A stretch of DNA of 64,000 nucleotides from Streptomyces clavuligerus (GTDB lineage Bacteria; Actinomycetota; Actinomycetes; Streptomycetales; Streptomycetaceae), in the NCBI RefSeq assembly GCF_005519465.1, contig NZ_CP027858.1:2914001-2978000 (forward strand), read 5' to 3'. Numbering within the stretch: the first letter of the stretch is position 1; each line of letters begins with the position of its first letter. Below the pieces are notes generated by a model. It ran no database searches, had not been told where the DNA came from, and saw only the letters and a list, made by a program, of their open reading frames with translations. Shown one piece after another: positions 7,947-16,723 of this stretch. Made by a program: the position numbers and the translations under genes.

Positions 7947-9419
7947 GTGGGCCGGTCACCCTCCGCGTCACCCCGTACGCGCACCGCGCGCACCACGCGC
8001 ACCGCAGGTCTCGCACGTCTCGCACGCACGCTCACGCCCGCCGCCCTGGCGCTGGCCCTGCTCGCGGGGTGCACCGGCGGCGGGGGCGGGGGCGGGGGCG
8101 GCGGTGTCCAGGGGCGGGAGGGCGGCGCGGGCGTCGGCGACCGGCTGTTCCCCCGGCTCGGCAACGGCGGCTACGACGTCCGCCACTACCGCCTCGCCCT
8201 GGAGTACGACCCGCGGCGACGGCACATCGAGGGCACGGCCGAGATCCTGGCGCGCGCGACCGCCGGGCTCGGCTCGTTCCATCTGGATCTGGACCGGCTG
8301 ACGGTCTCGGAGGTCACCGTCGACGGGGCCCCGGCCACGGCCCGCCGCTCGGGGGACGAACTGATCGTCCGTCCGCGCGCGCCCCTCGGCGAGGGCGCCC
8401 TCTTCCGTACCGTCGTCCGCTACAGCGGCACCCCGCGCGCCCTCACCGACGCGGACGGCTCCCGGGAGGGCTGGCTCACCGACCCCCGGGCGGGGGCGCT
8501 CGCGGTCGGGGAGCCCGCGGGGTCGATGACCTGGTTCCCCGGCAATCACCACCCCGTGGACAAGGCGAGTCAGGAACTCACGGTCACCGTGCCCCGCGGG
8601 CTGAAGGCCGTCTCCAACGGCGTCCTGGCCCGCGAGACCACCCGCGGTGCCCGCACCACCTTCGTCTGGCGCTCCCCGGAGCCGATGGCCACGTATCTCG
8701 CGACGCTGGCGATCGGCCCGTATGCGCTCACCCGGTCCCGGACCGGCACGGGGCTGCCACTCGTCACCGCCGTGGCGCCCGCCGCCGACCGGGCCGCGAC
8801 CCGGCGGCTGTCCGCGCGTATCCCCGCGTTCCTGAGCTGGGCGGAACGGGTCTTCGGCCCGTATCCGTTCGCCGCCGCCGGAGCGATCGTGGTCCCCGAC
8901 GACATGGTCGGGTACGCGTTGGAGACCCAGTCCCGGCCGGTGTTCCCGGTGGGCGACTACACCCCTCTGACCGTGGTGCACGAACTCGCCCACCAGTGGT
9001 ACGGCGACTCGGTCACCCCGAGGAGCTGGCGGGACATCTGGCTCAACGAGGGCTTCGCCACCTACGCGGAGTGGCTGTGGGCCGAGGAGAACGAGGGCGT
9101 CCCGGTCCGCCGGAGCTTCGACAAGGCGTTCGCCGACCGCGCCAACTGGGCCTTCCCGCCCGCCGAACCGCCCTCCGCCGCCCGTCTCTTCGACGCGCCG
9201 GTGTACGGGCGGGGCGCGATGGTGCTGCACCGGGTGCGGCGGGCCGTGGGGGACGCCGTCTTCTTCCGCGTCCTGCGCGGCTGGGCGGCGGAGCACCGGC
9301 ACGGGAACGCGTCGACGGAGGACTTCACCGCGTACGCGGAACGTGCGGCGGGGCGGAGCCTGGACGCGGTGTGGGACGTCTGGCTGTACGGCGCCGAGCG
9401 CCCCGCCGACGCGGACTGA
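7947..9419 (+). CDS. M1-family zinc metallopeptidase lipoprotein
   Basis: A 490-residue aminopeptidase-like protein anchored outside the membrane. The N-terminus is Arg-rich, then a hydrophobic stretch and a lipobox (LLAGC) followed by a glycine run. Zinc site HELAHQWYGD (H345, E346, H349) and the distal ligand E368 (WLNEGFATYAEW) are intact. It is shorter than full ERAP/PepN enzymes because the C-terminal helical domain is largely missing, as in the short bacterial M1 group. The gene appears leaderless. Likely trims peptides at the cell surface. Confidence 0.9.
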   Translation: MGRSPSASPRTRTARTTRTAGLARLARTLTPAALALALLAGCTGGGGGGGGGGVQGREGGAGVGDRLFPRLGNGGYDVRHYRLALEYDPRRRHIEGTAEILARATAGLGSFHLDLDRLTVSEVTVDGAPATARRSGDELIVRPRAPLGEGALFRTVVRYSGTPRALTDADGSREGWLTDPRAGALAVGEPAGSMTWFPGNHHPVDKASQELTVTVPRGLKAVSNGVLARETTRGARTTFVWRSPEPMATYLATLAIGPYALTRSRTGTGLPLVTAVAPAADRAATRRLSARIPAFLSWAERVFGPYPFAAAGAIVVPDDMVGYALETQSRPVFPVGDYTPLTVVHELAHQWYGDSVTPRSWRDIWLNEGFATYAEWLWAEENEGVPVRRSFDKAFADRANWAFPPAEPPSAARLFDAPVYGRGAMVLHRVRRAVGDAVFFRVLRGWAAEHRHGNASTEDFTAYAERAAGRSLDAVWDVWLYGAERPADAD

Positions 9420-9536
9420 GCGGACTGAGCCGAGTACCGGGCCCCGCCCCCGTTCCGCCCCCGTTCCCGGAGAAGATCTTTGGTTTCCCGTGAAACCGAG
9501 ATGACATGAACATCTCGGACACGGGACCATAGGGGC

Positions 9537-9965
9537 ATGTCCGGTCCCTATGTCATCCGAGGCTCGGTCTGTCTCCCGGAGGCCGAGCTGATCTGGCGCT
9601 TCTCCAGGTCGTCCGGGCCCGGCGGCCAGCATGTCAACACCAGTGACTCCCAGGTCGAGCTGCGGTTCGACCTCGCCCACACCGAGGCGCTGCCCGCGGT
9701 GTGGAAGGAGCGCGCCCTCGACCGTCTGGCGAACCGCCTGGTCGGCGGGGTGATCGCGGTCCGCGCCTCGGAGCACCGCTCCCAGTGGCGCAACCGCGAG
9801 ACCGCCGCCGTCCGTCTCGCCGCCCTCCTCGCCGAGGCCACGGCCCCACCGCCCGCACCCCGGCGCCCCACCCGTGTCCCCCGCGGCCTCAACGAACGCC
9901 GCCTGCGGGAGAAGCGCCAGCGCTCGGATACCAAGCGGGGCCGCTCGGGACGCGACTGGGGCTGA
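9537..9965 (+). CDS. arfB: Alternative ribosome-rescue factor ArfB (YaeJ)
   Basis: A 142-residue peptidyl-tRNA hydrolase that frees ribosomes stalled on mRNAs lacking a stop codon. The catalytic loop reads SSGPGGQHVN (GGQ at 29-31). The body is the release-factor domain 3 fold, and the C-terminal tail is basic (RRLREKRQRSDTKRG), as needed for insertion into the empty mRNA channel. It lacks codon-recognition domains, which separates it from RF1/RF2. Single gene. Confidence 0.92.
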   Translation: MSGPYVIRGSVCLPEAELIWRFSRSSGPGGQHVNTSDSQVELRFDLAHTEALPAVWKERALDRLANRLVGGVIAVRASEHRSQWRNRETAAVRLAALLAEATAPPPAPRRPTRVPRGLNERRLREKRQRSDTKRGRSGRDWG

Positions 9966-10174
9966 ACCCCGCCCCAGTCCGTCAACCCGACGGCCGCCCG
10001 TCACTCTCCAAGGGCCTTACCTCCGGGCTTGCTTGCCGCCCGCTCGGCACACTTCTACTGTCCCGGCATGGACCTGCTCGACCAGCTTGCCGGTCCTCCA
10101 TCGCCCGGACGCTTCCCCGGTGGCTGAGCACGGCGGATGGCTGAACACGACAGACGAGACGAGAGGCGGCCCGG

Positions 10175-10585
10175 GTGCGGCCCCAGCGTTTTCAGGCGTA
10201 TGTCATCGGGCTGGCGGGGCAGGACCCGTCGGTCTCGCGGGCCGGGACGGCGGCCGAGGAGGGCGAGGACGGGCCACCGTGCGGACTGGTGGTCACCGCG
10301 CCGGCGGGGAACTCGCGGTGGGGGATCGTCGGCCAGCTCCCCGATGGGGCGAAGCACGACGGGTTCACGGACGAGCCGGTGCACGGCACCCCGTTCACAG
10401 CCGCCCCCACCCCCGGGGACGGGCCCGAGGCATGGCTCGCCGGGCTGCTGGCCGGGGCCGCGTGCCCCGAGATCGAGAGGGTCGAGCGGTGGTCCGTCCG
10501 CGAGGACGCGCGGGCCGACCACACCGGGGTGACGGTGCGGTTCCACAACGGCGCCAGGGTGTTCGTACGGCTGCTGCGCCCATGA
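10175..10585 (+). CDS. Conserved hypothetical protein
   Basis: A 136-residue protein of no recognised family. It begins with MRPQRFQAYVIGLAGQD, has a central Gly/Pro-rich stretch and ends with a compact basic segment (VTVRFHNGARVFVRLLRP). No signal peptide, membrane segment or catalytic motif is evident. GTG 10175 has GAGAGG upstream. Coding character is supported by codon-position GC and a tight fit between flanking genes. Confidence 0.65.
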   Translation: MRPQRFQAYVIGLAGQDPSVSRAGTAAEEGEDGPPCGLVVTAPAGNSRWGIVGQLPDGAKHDGFTDEPVHGTPFTAAPTPGDGPEAWLAGLLAGAACPEIERVERWSVREDARADHTGVTVRFHNGARVFVRLLRP

Positions 10586-10618
10586 CGGACCGGCGCGGCG
10601 GCGCACGGCCGCCGCGCG

Positions 10619-11191
10619 TCAGCCCAGACGCCGGTACTTGCCGCGGAAATACGTCAGAGGGCCGTCGTCGGCGGGGGTGAGGTCCGCGGCGAGGACGCGG
10701 CCGATGACGAGGGTGTGGTCGCCCGCGGGGACACGCTGTTCGGTGCGGCACTCCAGGGTGGCGAGGGCGCCGCCGATGAGGGGGGCGCCGGTCAGGGGGC
10801 CCGGGGTGTGGGGGACGTCCGCGAAGAGGAGGCGGTCGCTCACCCGGCCCTTCATCGCGAAGCGGCCCGCGATGTGGCGCTGGTTCTCGGCGAGGAGGGA
10901 GACGCCCCAGTGCGGCTGCTCCGCGAGGAGGTCGTCCATGCGGGAACCTTCCCGCAGACTCACCAGCACCAGCGGCGGCTCCAGCGAGACCGAGACGAAC
11001 GCGGTCGCCGTCATGCCGACGTCCTCGCCCCGCGCACCGGCGTCGGGGTCGTGCGCGGTCACCAGGACCACCCCCGCCGCCAGCCGGGCGAGGGCGGCGC
11101 GGAACTCCTCGTTGCTCACCCCCTCAGCATGGAGGAGCGGAGGCGCGGAGGGAGATCCGGAGGCCGGGGAGTCGCTGGTCGTCTGATACAC
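10619..11191 (-). CDS. Flavin reductase-like, FMN-binding split-barrel protein
   Basis: A 190-residue NAD(P)H:flavin oxidoreductase that would supply reduced FMN to a partner oxygenase. Signatures are FRAALARLAAGVVLVTA, the flavin-binding MTATAFVSVSLEPPLVLVS, and the C-terminal GDHTLVIGRV with YFRGKYR. The GTG at 11191 lacks an SD but has TAGCGT at leaderless spacing, which supports this start. No oxygenase gene is adjacent, so the partner is unknown. Confidence 0.87.
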   Translation of the reverse strand: MYQTTSDSPASGSPSAPPLLHAEGVSNEEFRAALARLAAGVVLVTAHDPDAGARGEDVGMTATAFVSVSLEPPLVLVSLREGSRMDDLLAEQPHWGVSLLAENQRHIAGRFAMKGRVSDRLLFADVPHTPGPLTGAPLIGGALATLECRTEQRVPAGDHTLVIGRVLAADLTPADDGPLTYFRGKYRRLG

Positions 11192-11197
11192 AGGGGA

Positions 11198-11203
11198 ACG
11201 CTA
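11198..11203 (-). promoter_or_regulatory. Leaderless -10 box (TAGCGT)
   Basis: On the minus strand TAGCGT ends 6 bp before the GTG of the flavin reductase gene. Confidence 0.6.
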
Positions 11204-11414
11204 ACCGCGCCGCGGCACTCCCCGCATCGGGCCAAGGGACGAGGGTGGTCCTAGGACCACGACGCGGCCACGGCCGGACAAGGGCCGAACGCCAGCCGGA
11301 CGCGGGCCGGGCCGGGGCCGCCGAGGGCCCGATTTGCGTTCGGGTACACGCCGGGTGCACGGTCGGCGTCCACCCCGCCCAACGGGGCCATCCCCCGGAG
11401 ATTTGATCATCTCA

Positions 11415-11430
11415 TGTGACTTGAGTCACA
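11415..11430. promoter_or_regulatory. CRP-type palindrome upstream of cdgB
   Basis: The 16-bp sequence TGTGACTTGAGTCACA is a perfect TGTGA-N6-TCACA palindrome and also fits GTG-N6-GNCAC, the motif reported for Streptomyces Crp. It lies 140 bp before the cdgB start. Confidence 0.7.
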
Positions 11431-11445
11431 GAGAGGCTTATTTGT

Positions 11446-11458
11446 TGACCCTGTGTAC
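11446..11458 (+). promoter_or_regulatory. BldD-box-like site upstream of cdgB
   Basis: TGACCCTGTGTAC matches 12 of 13 positions of the BldD consensus TnACnC(A/T)GnGTnA. cdgB is a known direct BldD target in S. coelicolor, so the position agrees with published regulation. Confidence 0.65.
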
Positions 11459-11569
11459 CGGGTGGACAGCTCGCTGTGATTCAGTGGCCGGGAAAGCGCA
11501 ACACGAACCAACCAGAAGAACGCCGAAGAACCACTGGAGTCTGCTGTCGAGGTCTCGGGGAGAGCGAGC

Positions 11570-13210
11570 ATGGAGACCGAGTCGGAGCCCTACGTCCGTC
11601 TTGCGACCCTGCGGCAGCTGCACAAGGTGGTCGCGGACCTCAACACCGCCCGTAGCCTGGCCGACACACTCCAGACCGTCGCCGACGGCGTCGTGTCGGG
11701 CCTCGGCTACGAGCTGGCGTGCGTCAACCTCGTACGCCCCGACGGCGACCTCGTCGTCGCGGCCTTCGCCGGAAGCGCCGCCGCCGAGGCCCTGATGACC
11801 GGCCGGGTCGGCCCCCGCGACGCCTGGGACCGCCGGCTCTCCATGGGCGAGTCCTGGGGCGAGCTGCGTTTCATCCCGCACGCCGAGGGCTGGGTGCTCA
11901 TCGAGGACGATGTGCCCCAGTGGCACACCGAGGGCCCCGAACCCCGCTTCGAGGACGAGTGGCACCCCGCCGACCGCCTCTACGCGCCCATGTTCAGCAC
12001 CGGCGGCGGACGCGAACTCCTCGGCGTCATCTCCGTCGACCGCCCCCGCAACGGCCGCCGCCCCGGCCCCTGGGGACAGGAAGCGCTCCAGATGTACGCC
12101 TCCCAGGCGGCCATCGCGATCAGCAACGCGCGTTTGCGAGCAAACATGCAACGCGCCCTGGTCCGGCTGGAACGCGAGCAGCAGGCCCTGCGCGCCAGCG
12201 AGGAGTCGTTCCGGCAGGCGTTCGAGTACGCCCCCAGCGGGATGGCCATCGCCGAGATGGGCGGCGACCAGCACGGCAGGCTGCTGCGCGCCAACGACGC
12301 CCTGTGCCGGCTGCTCGGCCGCCCCGCGTCCGCGATGCGGCGCTACTCCTTCGCCGACCTCGTCCACCCCGAGGACATCGGCACCCTGCTGCGCACCTCC
12401 GCCGAGGGCGGCCGGGCCGAACTGCGCCTCGGCCGCCGCGACGGCAGCTACCTCTGGGTCTCGCTGCGCAACTCCGTCGTCGCGGACACCGCCGACGGGC
12501 CCCGTTTCCTCCTCACCCACGTCGAGGACATCGAGGACCGCAAACGCCATGAGCTGGCGCTCGCGCACCGCGCCTCGCACGACGCGCTCACCGGGCTGCC
12601 CAACAGCGCGGAGCTGCGGGCCCGGCTCAGCGCCCGGCTCTGCGAGCGGCCCCTCGCCGCCCGGGACGCGGTCCCCGACCCGGGCGACACCGTCTACGAC
12701 GCCGAGACCGGGGCGCTCTTCAACGCCGAGGGGTTCGACTTCGGCCCCGCCGGGACCGTGTACGACCACCATGTGCACGTGGTCGCCCCCGACGACGAGG
12801 TCGACGACGGCACCAAGGGCCTCGCCGTCCTCTTCTGCGATCTCGACGGCTTCAAGTCCATCAACGACCGCTTCGGGCACCAGACCGGGGACGCCGTCCT
12901 GGTCGAGGTCGCCCACCGGCTCACCACCGGCGTACGGGACGGGGACACCGTCGCCCGGCTCGGCGGTGACGAGTTCGTCGTCCTCGCCGACGGCCTCGGC
13001 ACGGCGGACGCCGCGGATCTCGCCGTACGGCTGCGGAGCGCCATCGTCCTGCCGATCCGGGTGGACGGCCGGGCGGTCAAGGTGGGCGCCAGCTTCGGCA
13101 TCAGCTGGGCGAGTTGCGGAATGTCCGTCGAAGAGGTGCTGAAATCCGCCGACCAGCGGATGTATGTGGAGAAGCGGTCCCGCTCCAAGGTCCACCGGCG
13201 CGCGGGCTGA
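11570..13210 (+). CDS. cdgB: Diguanylate cyclase CdgB (GAF-PAS-GGDEF)
   Basis: A 546-residue enzyme that makes cyclic di-GMP from two GTP. A GAF domain spans about 10-200, a PAS/PAC pair about 205-330, and the GGDEF domain about 340-545. The active-site motif is GGDEF at 465-469. An inhibitory I-site, RDGD at 456-459, lies five residues before it, so product inhibition should be intact. No EAL domain is present. In Streptomyces, c-di-GMP made by CdgB feeds back on BldD to control development. SD GGGGAG precedes the ATG. Confidence 0.92.
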   Translation: METESEPYVRLATLRQLHKVVADLNTARSLADTLQTVADGVVSGLGYELACVNLVRPDGDLVVAAFAGSAAAEALMTGRVGPRDAWDRRLSMGESWGELRFIPHAEGWVLIEDDVPQWHTEGPEPRFEDEWHPADRLYAPMFSTGGGRELLGVISVDRPRNGRRPGPWGQEALQMYASQAAIAISNARLRANMQRALVRLEREQQALRASEESFRQAFEYAPSGMAIAEMGGDQHGRLLRANDALCRLLGRPASAMRRYSFADLVHPEDIGTLLRTSAEGGRAELRLGRRDGSYLWVSLRNSVVADTADGPRFLLTHVEDIEDRKRHELALAHRASHDALTGLPNSAELRARLSARLCERPLAARDAVPDPGDTVYDAETGALFNAEGFDFGPAGTVYDHHVHVVAPDDEVDDGTKGLAVLFCDLDGFKSINDRFGHQTGDAVLVEVAHRLTTGVRDGDTVARLGGDEFVVLADGLGTADAADLAVRLRSAIVLPIRVDGRAVKVGASFGISWASCGMSVEEVLKSADQRMYVEKRSRSKVHRRAG

Positions 13211-13392
13211 ACCCTGACCCGCGCCCCGGGCCCCACCAGCCCTTTTCCCCGTCACCCGACCCCGCTCCCTGTCATGTCCTGGTCTTGTGACGATCGCGGC
13301 GGGAGCGGTCAACGCCCCTCAGCCGCTTCATCCGAACCGGGTAGGCTCGCCGGGGTCGGCGTAGGGCTGACGAAGGTGAGGAGGGACCAGGG

Positions 13393-14391
13393 ATGACGGC
13401 GGCCGGTAACAACGGCGCGAGCACGCCCGAGGACGACGATCCGTTCGGGTATCTGTACGAGGACGGGAACGCGGCAGGCGCCGCATCGCCCTCCGGTCGC
13501 GGCCGGGGCTATGGCTACCCGGGGCCCGGAACACCTCAGCCGGGAGTCCCGCGCACCTCCTACAACCACGTCCGCGCGGTCGGCGAGCGGACCTACGGCG
13601 GCGGCCACCACGCCGCGCACCAGCAGCCCCCGCAGCAGGCGTACGGGCAGCAGCAGTACGGCCAGCCGCACCCGCAGTACGCCGCGCCCGAGACCTACCC
13701 GGGCGGCGCGCCCACCCGCCCCGCTCCGCCGCAGCCCGGCGGCGGCCGGGGCCGGGGCCCCAACACCAAGGCGCTGCTGATAGCGGCGATCGCCGTGGTC
13801 GTGGCCGTGGTCGCGGGCATCACGGCCGCCGTGATCAACAACAACGGCAAGAACGAGGCGGACGGCGACAAGCAGCCCGTCGCCACGAACAGCGCCTCGG
13901 GTGCGCCCAGCCCGCCGGAGGAGCCGAAGGACGAGCCGAAGGACGAGAAGCCGTCGGCGTCCAGGCCCGCGGGGCTGCCCAAGGAGGACGCGGCGACACT
14001 CCGGCTGGGCGGACCGGCCACGGCGGAGAACAGCGTCAAGGGCTCCAAGGGCACCGGCGGCGGCTATGTGAAGTTCAACGGGGTCGGCGGCTCGGCCAGT
14101 TGGTCGGTGGACGTCGCGGAGGCCGGGCCCTACACCCTGCACGTCACCTACAGCGTTCCCGGCAAGGACTCCAACCCCTCACTCACCGTCAACAGCGACC
14201 CCCCGCGCGACATACGGATGAACAACTTCGCCGGTGCGAAGGAGGGCGACTGGGAGACCTGGACCTACACCTGGTCGCACACCAATCTCCAGAAGGGGAA
14301 GAACGATCTGAAGATCTCCTGCGAGGAGGGCGACACCTGCGACGTCCTGCTCAGCCAGGTCTGGCTGGAGGCGGGACACCGCCAGGGCTGA
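13393..14391 (+). CDS. Membrane-anchored carbohydrate-binding-like protein
   Basis: A 332-residue protein. The cytoplasmic N-terminus (1-125) is low-complexity Gly/Gln/Pro/Tyr-rich. One membrane helix follows (about 127-148), then a charged EPKDEPKDEK linker and a C-terminal beta-sandwich (about 195-330, GYVKFNGVGGSASWSVDVAE ... GPYTLHVTYS) resembling CBM6/CBM35 modules. Two Cys near the end (ISCEEGDTCDV) could form a disulfide outside the cell. Ligand unknown; a role in cell-wall glycan binding is plausible. SD GAGGAGGG. Confidence 0.75.
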   Translation: MTAAGNNGASTPEDDDPFGYLYEDGNAAGAASPSGRGRGYGYPGPGTPQPGVPRTSYNHVRAVGERTYGGGHHAAHQQPPQQAYGQQQYGQPHPQYAAPETYPGGAPTRPAPPQPGGGRGRGPNTKALLIAAIAVVVAVVAGITAAVINNNGKNEADGDKQPVATNSASGAPSPPEEPKDEPKDEKPSASRPAGLPKEDAATLRLGGPATAENSVKGSKGTGGGYVKFNGVGGSASWSVDVAEAGPYTLHVTYSVPGKDSNPSLTVNSDPPRDIRMNNFAGAKEGDWETWTYTWSHTNLQKGKNDLKISCEEGDTCDVLLSQVWLEAGHRQG

Positions 14392-14452
14392 GCCCGGGGC
14401 CCGCGGGGCCGGGGCCCCGGGGCATGTGCCCCCGAGGCCCGGGCCACCGGGC

Positions 14453-15304
14453 TCAGGGGCGCAGCAGCCCCAGGAAGTCCGCCACGGTCCCCGCCATCGC
14501 CGTGCGCGCCGGGGCCAGATACTTCCGGGGGTCGACCGAGCGACCGTCCGCCGCCAGGAACTCCCGCACCGAGCCGGTGAACGCCGTGTTCAGCGCCGTC
14601 CCCACATTGATCTTGGCCATTCCGGCGGCCACCGCCGCGCGGATCTCGGCGTCCGGCACCCCGGACGAGCCGTGGAGCACCAGCGGGACGGGGACGGACC
14701 GGCGCAGCCGGGCGATCAGCGCGTGGTCGAGGGACGCGGTCCGCTCGGTCATGGCGTGGGAGGAGCCGACGGCGACCGCGAGGGCGTCGACCCCGGTGGC
14801 CTCGGCGTAGGCGGCGGCCTCGGCGGGGTCGGTGCGCACTCCGGGGGTGTGGGCACCGAGCGGCGCCTCGCCCTCCTTGCCGCCGACGCGGCCCAGTTCG
14901 GCCTCGATCCAGATGCCGTGCGCGCGGCCCCAGGCCACGGCCTCGGCGGTGACCCGGACATTCTCCTGGTACGGGAGTTTCGACGCGTCGAACATCACCG
15001 AGCCGAAGCCCTCGTCCGCCGCCGCGTGCAGCAGGTCGAGCGAGACCACGTGGTCGAGGTGGAGCGCGAGCGGCGCGGTGGAGGCGCGGGCGACGGCGGC
15101 GGTGGCCGCGGCTATCGCGGAGAGCCGGCCGCCGTGGAAGCGGACGGCGTTCTCGGAGATCTGGAGGATCGCGGGCGTGCCCGCTTGTTCGGCGCCGGCG
15201 GCGATGGCCTCCGCGTGCTCCAGGGTGATGACGTTGAAGGCGGCTGTGGCGCGGTTCTCGGCGGTGGCGGCGGAGACGAGTTCGGCGGTGCTGACGAGCG
15301 GCAT
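14453..15304 (-). CDS. Class II fructose/tagatose-bisphosphate aldolase
   Basis: A 283-residue zinc aldolase that splits a ketohexose bisphosphate into dihydroxyacetone phosphate and glyceraldehyde 3-phosphate. Motifs are AFNVITLEHAEA, the zinc/base region LALHLDHVVS, AELGRVGGKE, and the phosphate-binding LVLHGSSGVPD plus KINVGTALN. It looks closer to GatY/KbaY/AgaY-type enzymes than to housekeeping Fba. Position beside a PfkB kinase, NagA, a ROK kinase and a SIS isomerase suggests tagatose- or fructose-bisphosphate cleavage in amino-sugar catabolism. Confidence 0.85.
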   Translation of the reverse strand: MPLVSTAELVSAATAENRATAAFNVITLEHAEAIAAGAEQAGTPAILQISENAVRFHGGRLSAIAAATAAVARASTAPLALHLDHVVSLDLLHAAADEGFGSVMFDASKLPYQENVRVTAEAVAWGRAHGIWIEAELGRVGGKEGEAPLGAHTPGVRTDPAEAAAYAEATGVDALAVAVGSSHAMTERTASLDHALIARLRRSVPVPLVLHGSSGVPDAEIRAAVAAGMAKINVGTALNTAFTGSVREFLAADGRSVDPRKYLAPARTAMAGTVADFLGLLRP

Positions 15305-15652
15305 GGTGCGGTCTTCTCACTTTCCGTACGACACCGGGTCCGTGGTACGGCCCGGGGGTGCGGGGTTCGTTCCGGGACACGGCCGGTGCGGACGTCCGCT
15401 CCCGTTCCCGGCCCTGTGCGGGGAGGCGCCGGGGCGGACGGGAGGCGCACCCGCGGGAACGAGGCGCGTACCGGCGGAAGCGGGCGGTGCGGCAGGGCAC
15501 ACGGGGTCCCTATCGGCCGGAACGGGCGATATATCGGGGCGAACGGGGCGGAATGCGCGGGTGGTTGTCCCGGAGGCCGTCGATCGGTACCGGGCCGCCC
15601 GCGCTGTCATGCCACAGCCGTCCGCGCGCTCATCCCGCCGCCGCCCGCTCCG
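15305..15652. other. Intergenic gap without recognised features
   Basis: This stretch separates the aldolase start from the end of the PfkB gene. Apart from a short AT step (GATATATCG near 15530) nothing is recognisable; it probably carries the aldolase promoter. Confidence 0.5.
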
Positions 15653-16579
15653 TCACGCCGCTGCCGCGTGTTCCGTCACCCGGACGAGCGGCAGCAGTCC
15701 GTCGTACGCGTCCCGGTCGAACTCGCCCGCCGCCGGGGCGAGGACGGTCGCCGCCGAGAGGGCGACCGCGTGGGCGAGGCGGCGGGGCCAGGGCAGCCCG
15801 TCGACGAGACCGGCCAGCAGCGCGGCGACGGCGGAGTCGCCCGCGCCCGTCGGGTTGCCGCGCACGGGGGAGGGCGGGGTGGCCCACCAGACGCCGTCGG
15901 GGGTGGTGGCGAGCAGGCCCTCCGGGCCGAGGGAGGCGACCACCGTGTGCGCGCCCCGGCGGCGGGCGTCCCGGCCCGCGCGCAGGGGCTCCCGGGCGCC
16001 GGTGAGCCCGGCGAGTTCGTCGGCGTTGGGTTTGACCAGGTCGGGGCGGGCCGCGATGCCCCGGCGCAGCGGTTCGCCGCTGGTGTCGAGCAGCACGGGG
16101 ACCCCGGCGGCGCGGGCCCGGCGGACGAGGTCGGCGTAGGCGCCGACATGGACCCCGGGCGGCAGGCTGCCGCAGAGGGCGACCGCGCCCGCCTCCCGCA
16201 GCAGGGCGGTGTAGGTGTCGAGCAGGGCGGCCCACTCACCGGGGGAGATGACCGGCCCCGGCTCGTTGAGCTGGGTGGTGTCCCCGGAGACGGAGTCGAC
16301 GACGGCGATGGTGCGACGGGTGTTCCCGGCGATGGGGACGAGCGCGTCGCGGGGGCCGAGGGGGGCGAGGAGTCCGCGCAGCACAGAGCCGACGGCGCCG
16401 CCCGCGAAGCCGGTGACGACGGTTTCCCGGCCGAGCGCGGCCAGGACCCGGGCCACGTTGAGGCCCTTGCCGCCGGGGCGTTCGGTGACCTCGCCGACCC
16501 GGTGGCTGGTGTGCGGGGCGAGGCCGTCGACGGTGTAGGTGATGTCGAGGGCGGTGTTGAGTGTGACCGTCAGGATCAC
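15653..16579 (-). CDS. PfkB-family 1-phosphofructokinase/tagatose-6-phosphate kinase
   Basis: A 308-residue sugar kinase of the 1-phosphofructokinase subgroup (LacC/FruK-like). The N-terminus ILTVTLNTALDITYTV, the glycine motif RPGGKGLNVARVLAALG, and the catalytic signature GNPTGAGDSAVAALLAG with the base Asp are intact. The GTG at 16579 has a strong SD (GGAAGGGGG). Between nagA and the aldolase, it would phosphorylate tagatose 6-phosphate or fructose 1-phosphate for cleavage by the neighbouring aldolase; which of the two cannot be decided by eye. Confidence 0.87.
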   Translation of the reverse strand: MILTVTLNTALDITYTVDGLAPHTSHRVGEVTERPGGKGLNVARVLAALGRETVVTGFAGGAVGSVLRGLLAPLGPRDALVPIAGNTRRTIAVVDSVSGDTTQLNEPGPVISPGEWAALLDTYTALLREAGAVALCGSLPPGVHVGAYADLVRRARAAGVPVLLDTSGEPLRRGIAARPDLVKPNADELAGLTGAREPLRAGRDARRRGAHTVVASLGPEGLLATTPDGVWWATPPSPVRGNPTGAGDSAVAALLAGLVDGLPWPRRLAHAVALSAATVLAPAAGEFDRDAYDGLLPLVRVTEHAAAA

Positions 16580-16723
16580 CGTGCGCCCCCTTCCGGCCGG
16601 ACCGGCCGCCCCGTGCTCGTACCGTCCTGATCATGCCAAACGGAAGGCGGTTGGCCCAGACCCTGAACCAGCCGCCCTGCCGTTCGTCACACGGGGTGTT
16701 CCCGTCCGGGAACGGGTGGGTGC

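Noticed and set aside
11415..11430. Palindrome before cdgB read as a BldD box
   Set aside because: Spacing between the AC and GT halves is one base short for BldD, whereas it fits the CRP consensus exactly; the BldD-like match is at 11446.
15305..15652. Search for a DasR site before the aldolase gene
   Set aside because: No sequence with an acceptable core was found in this gap.
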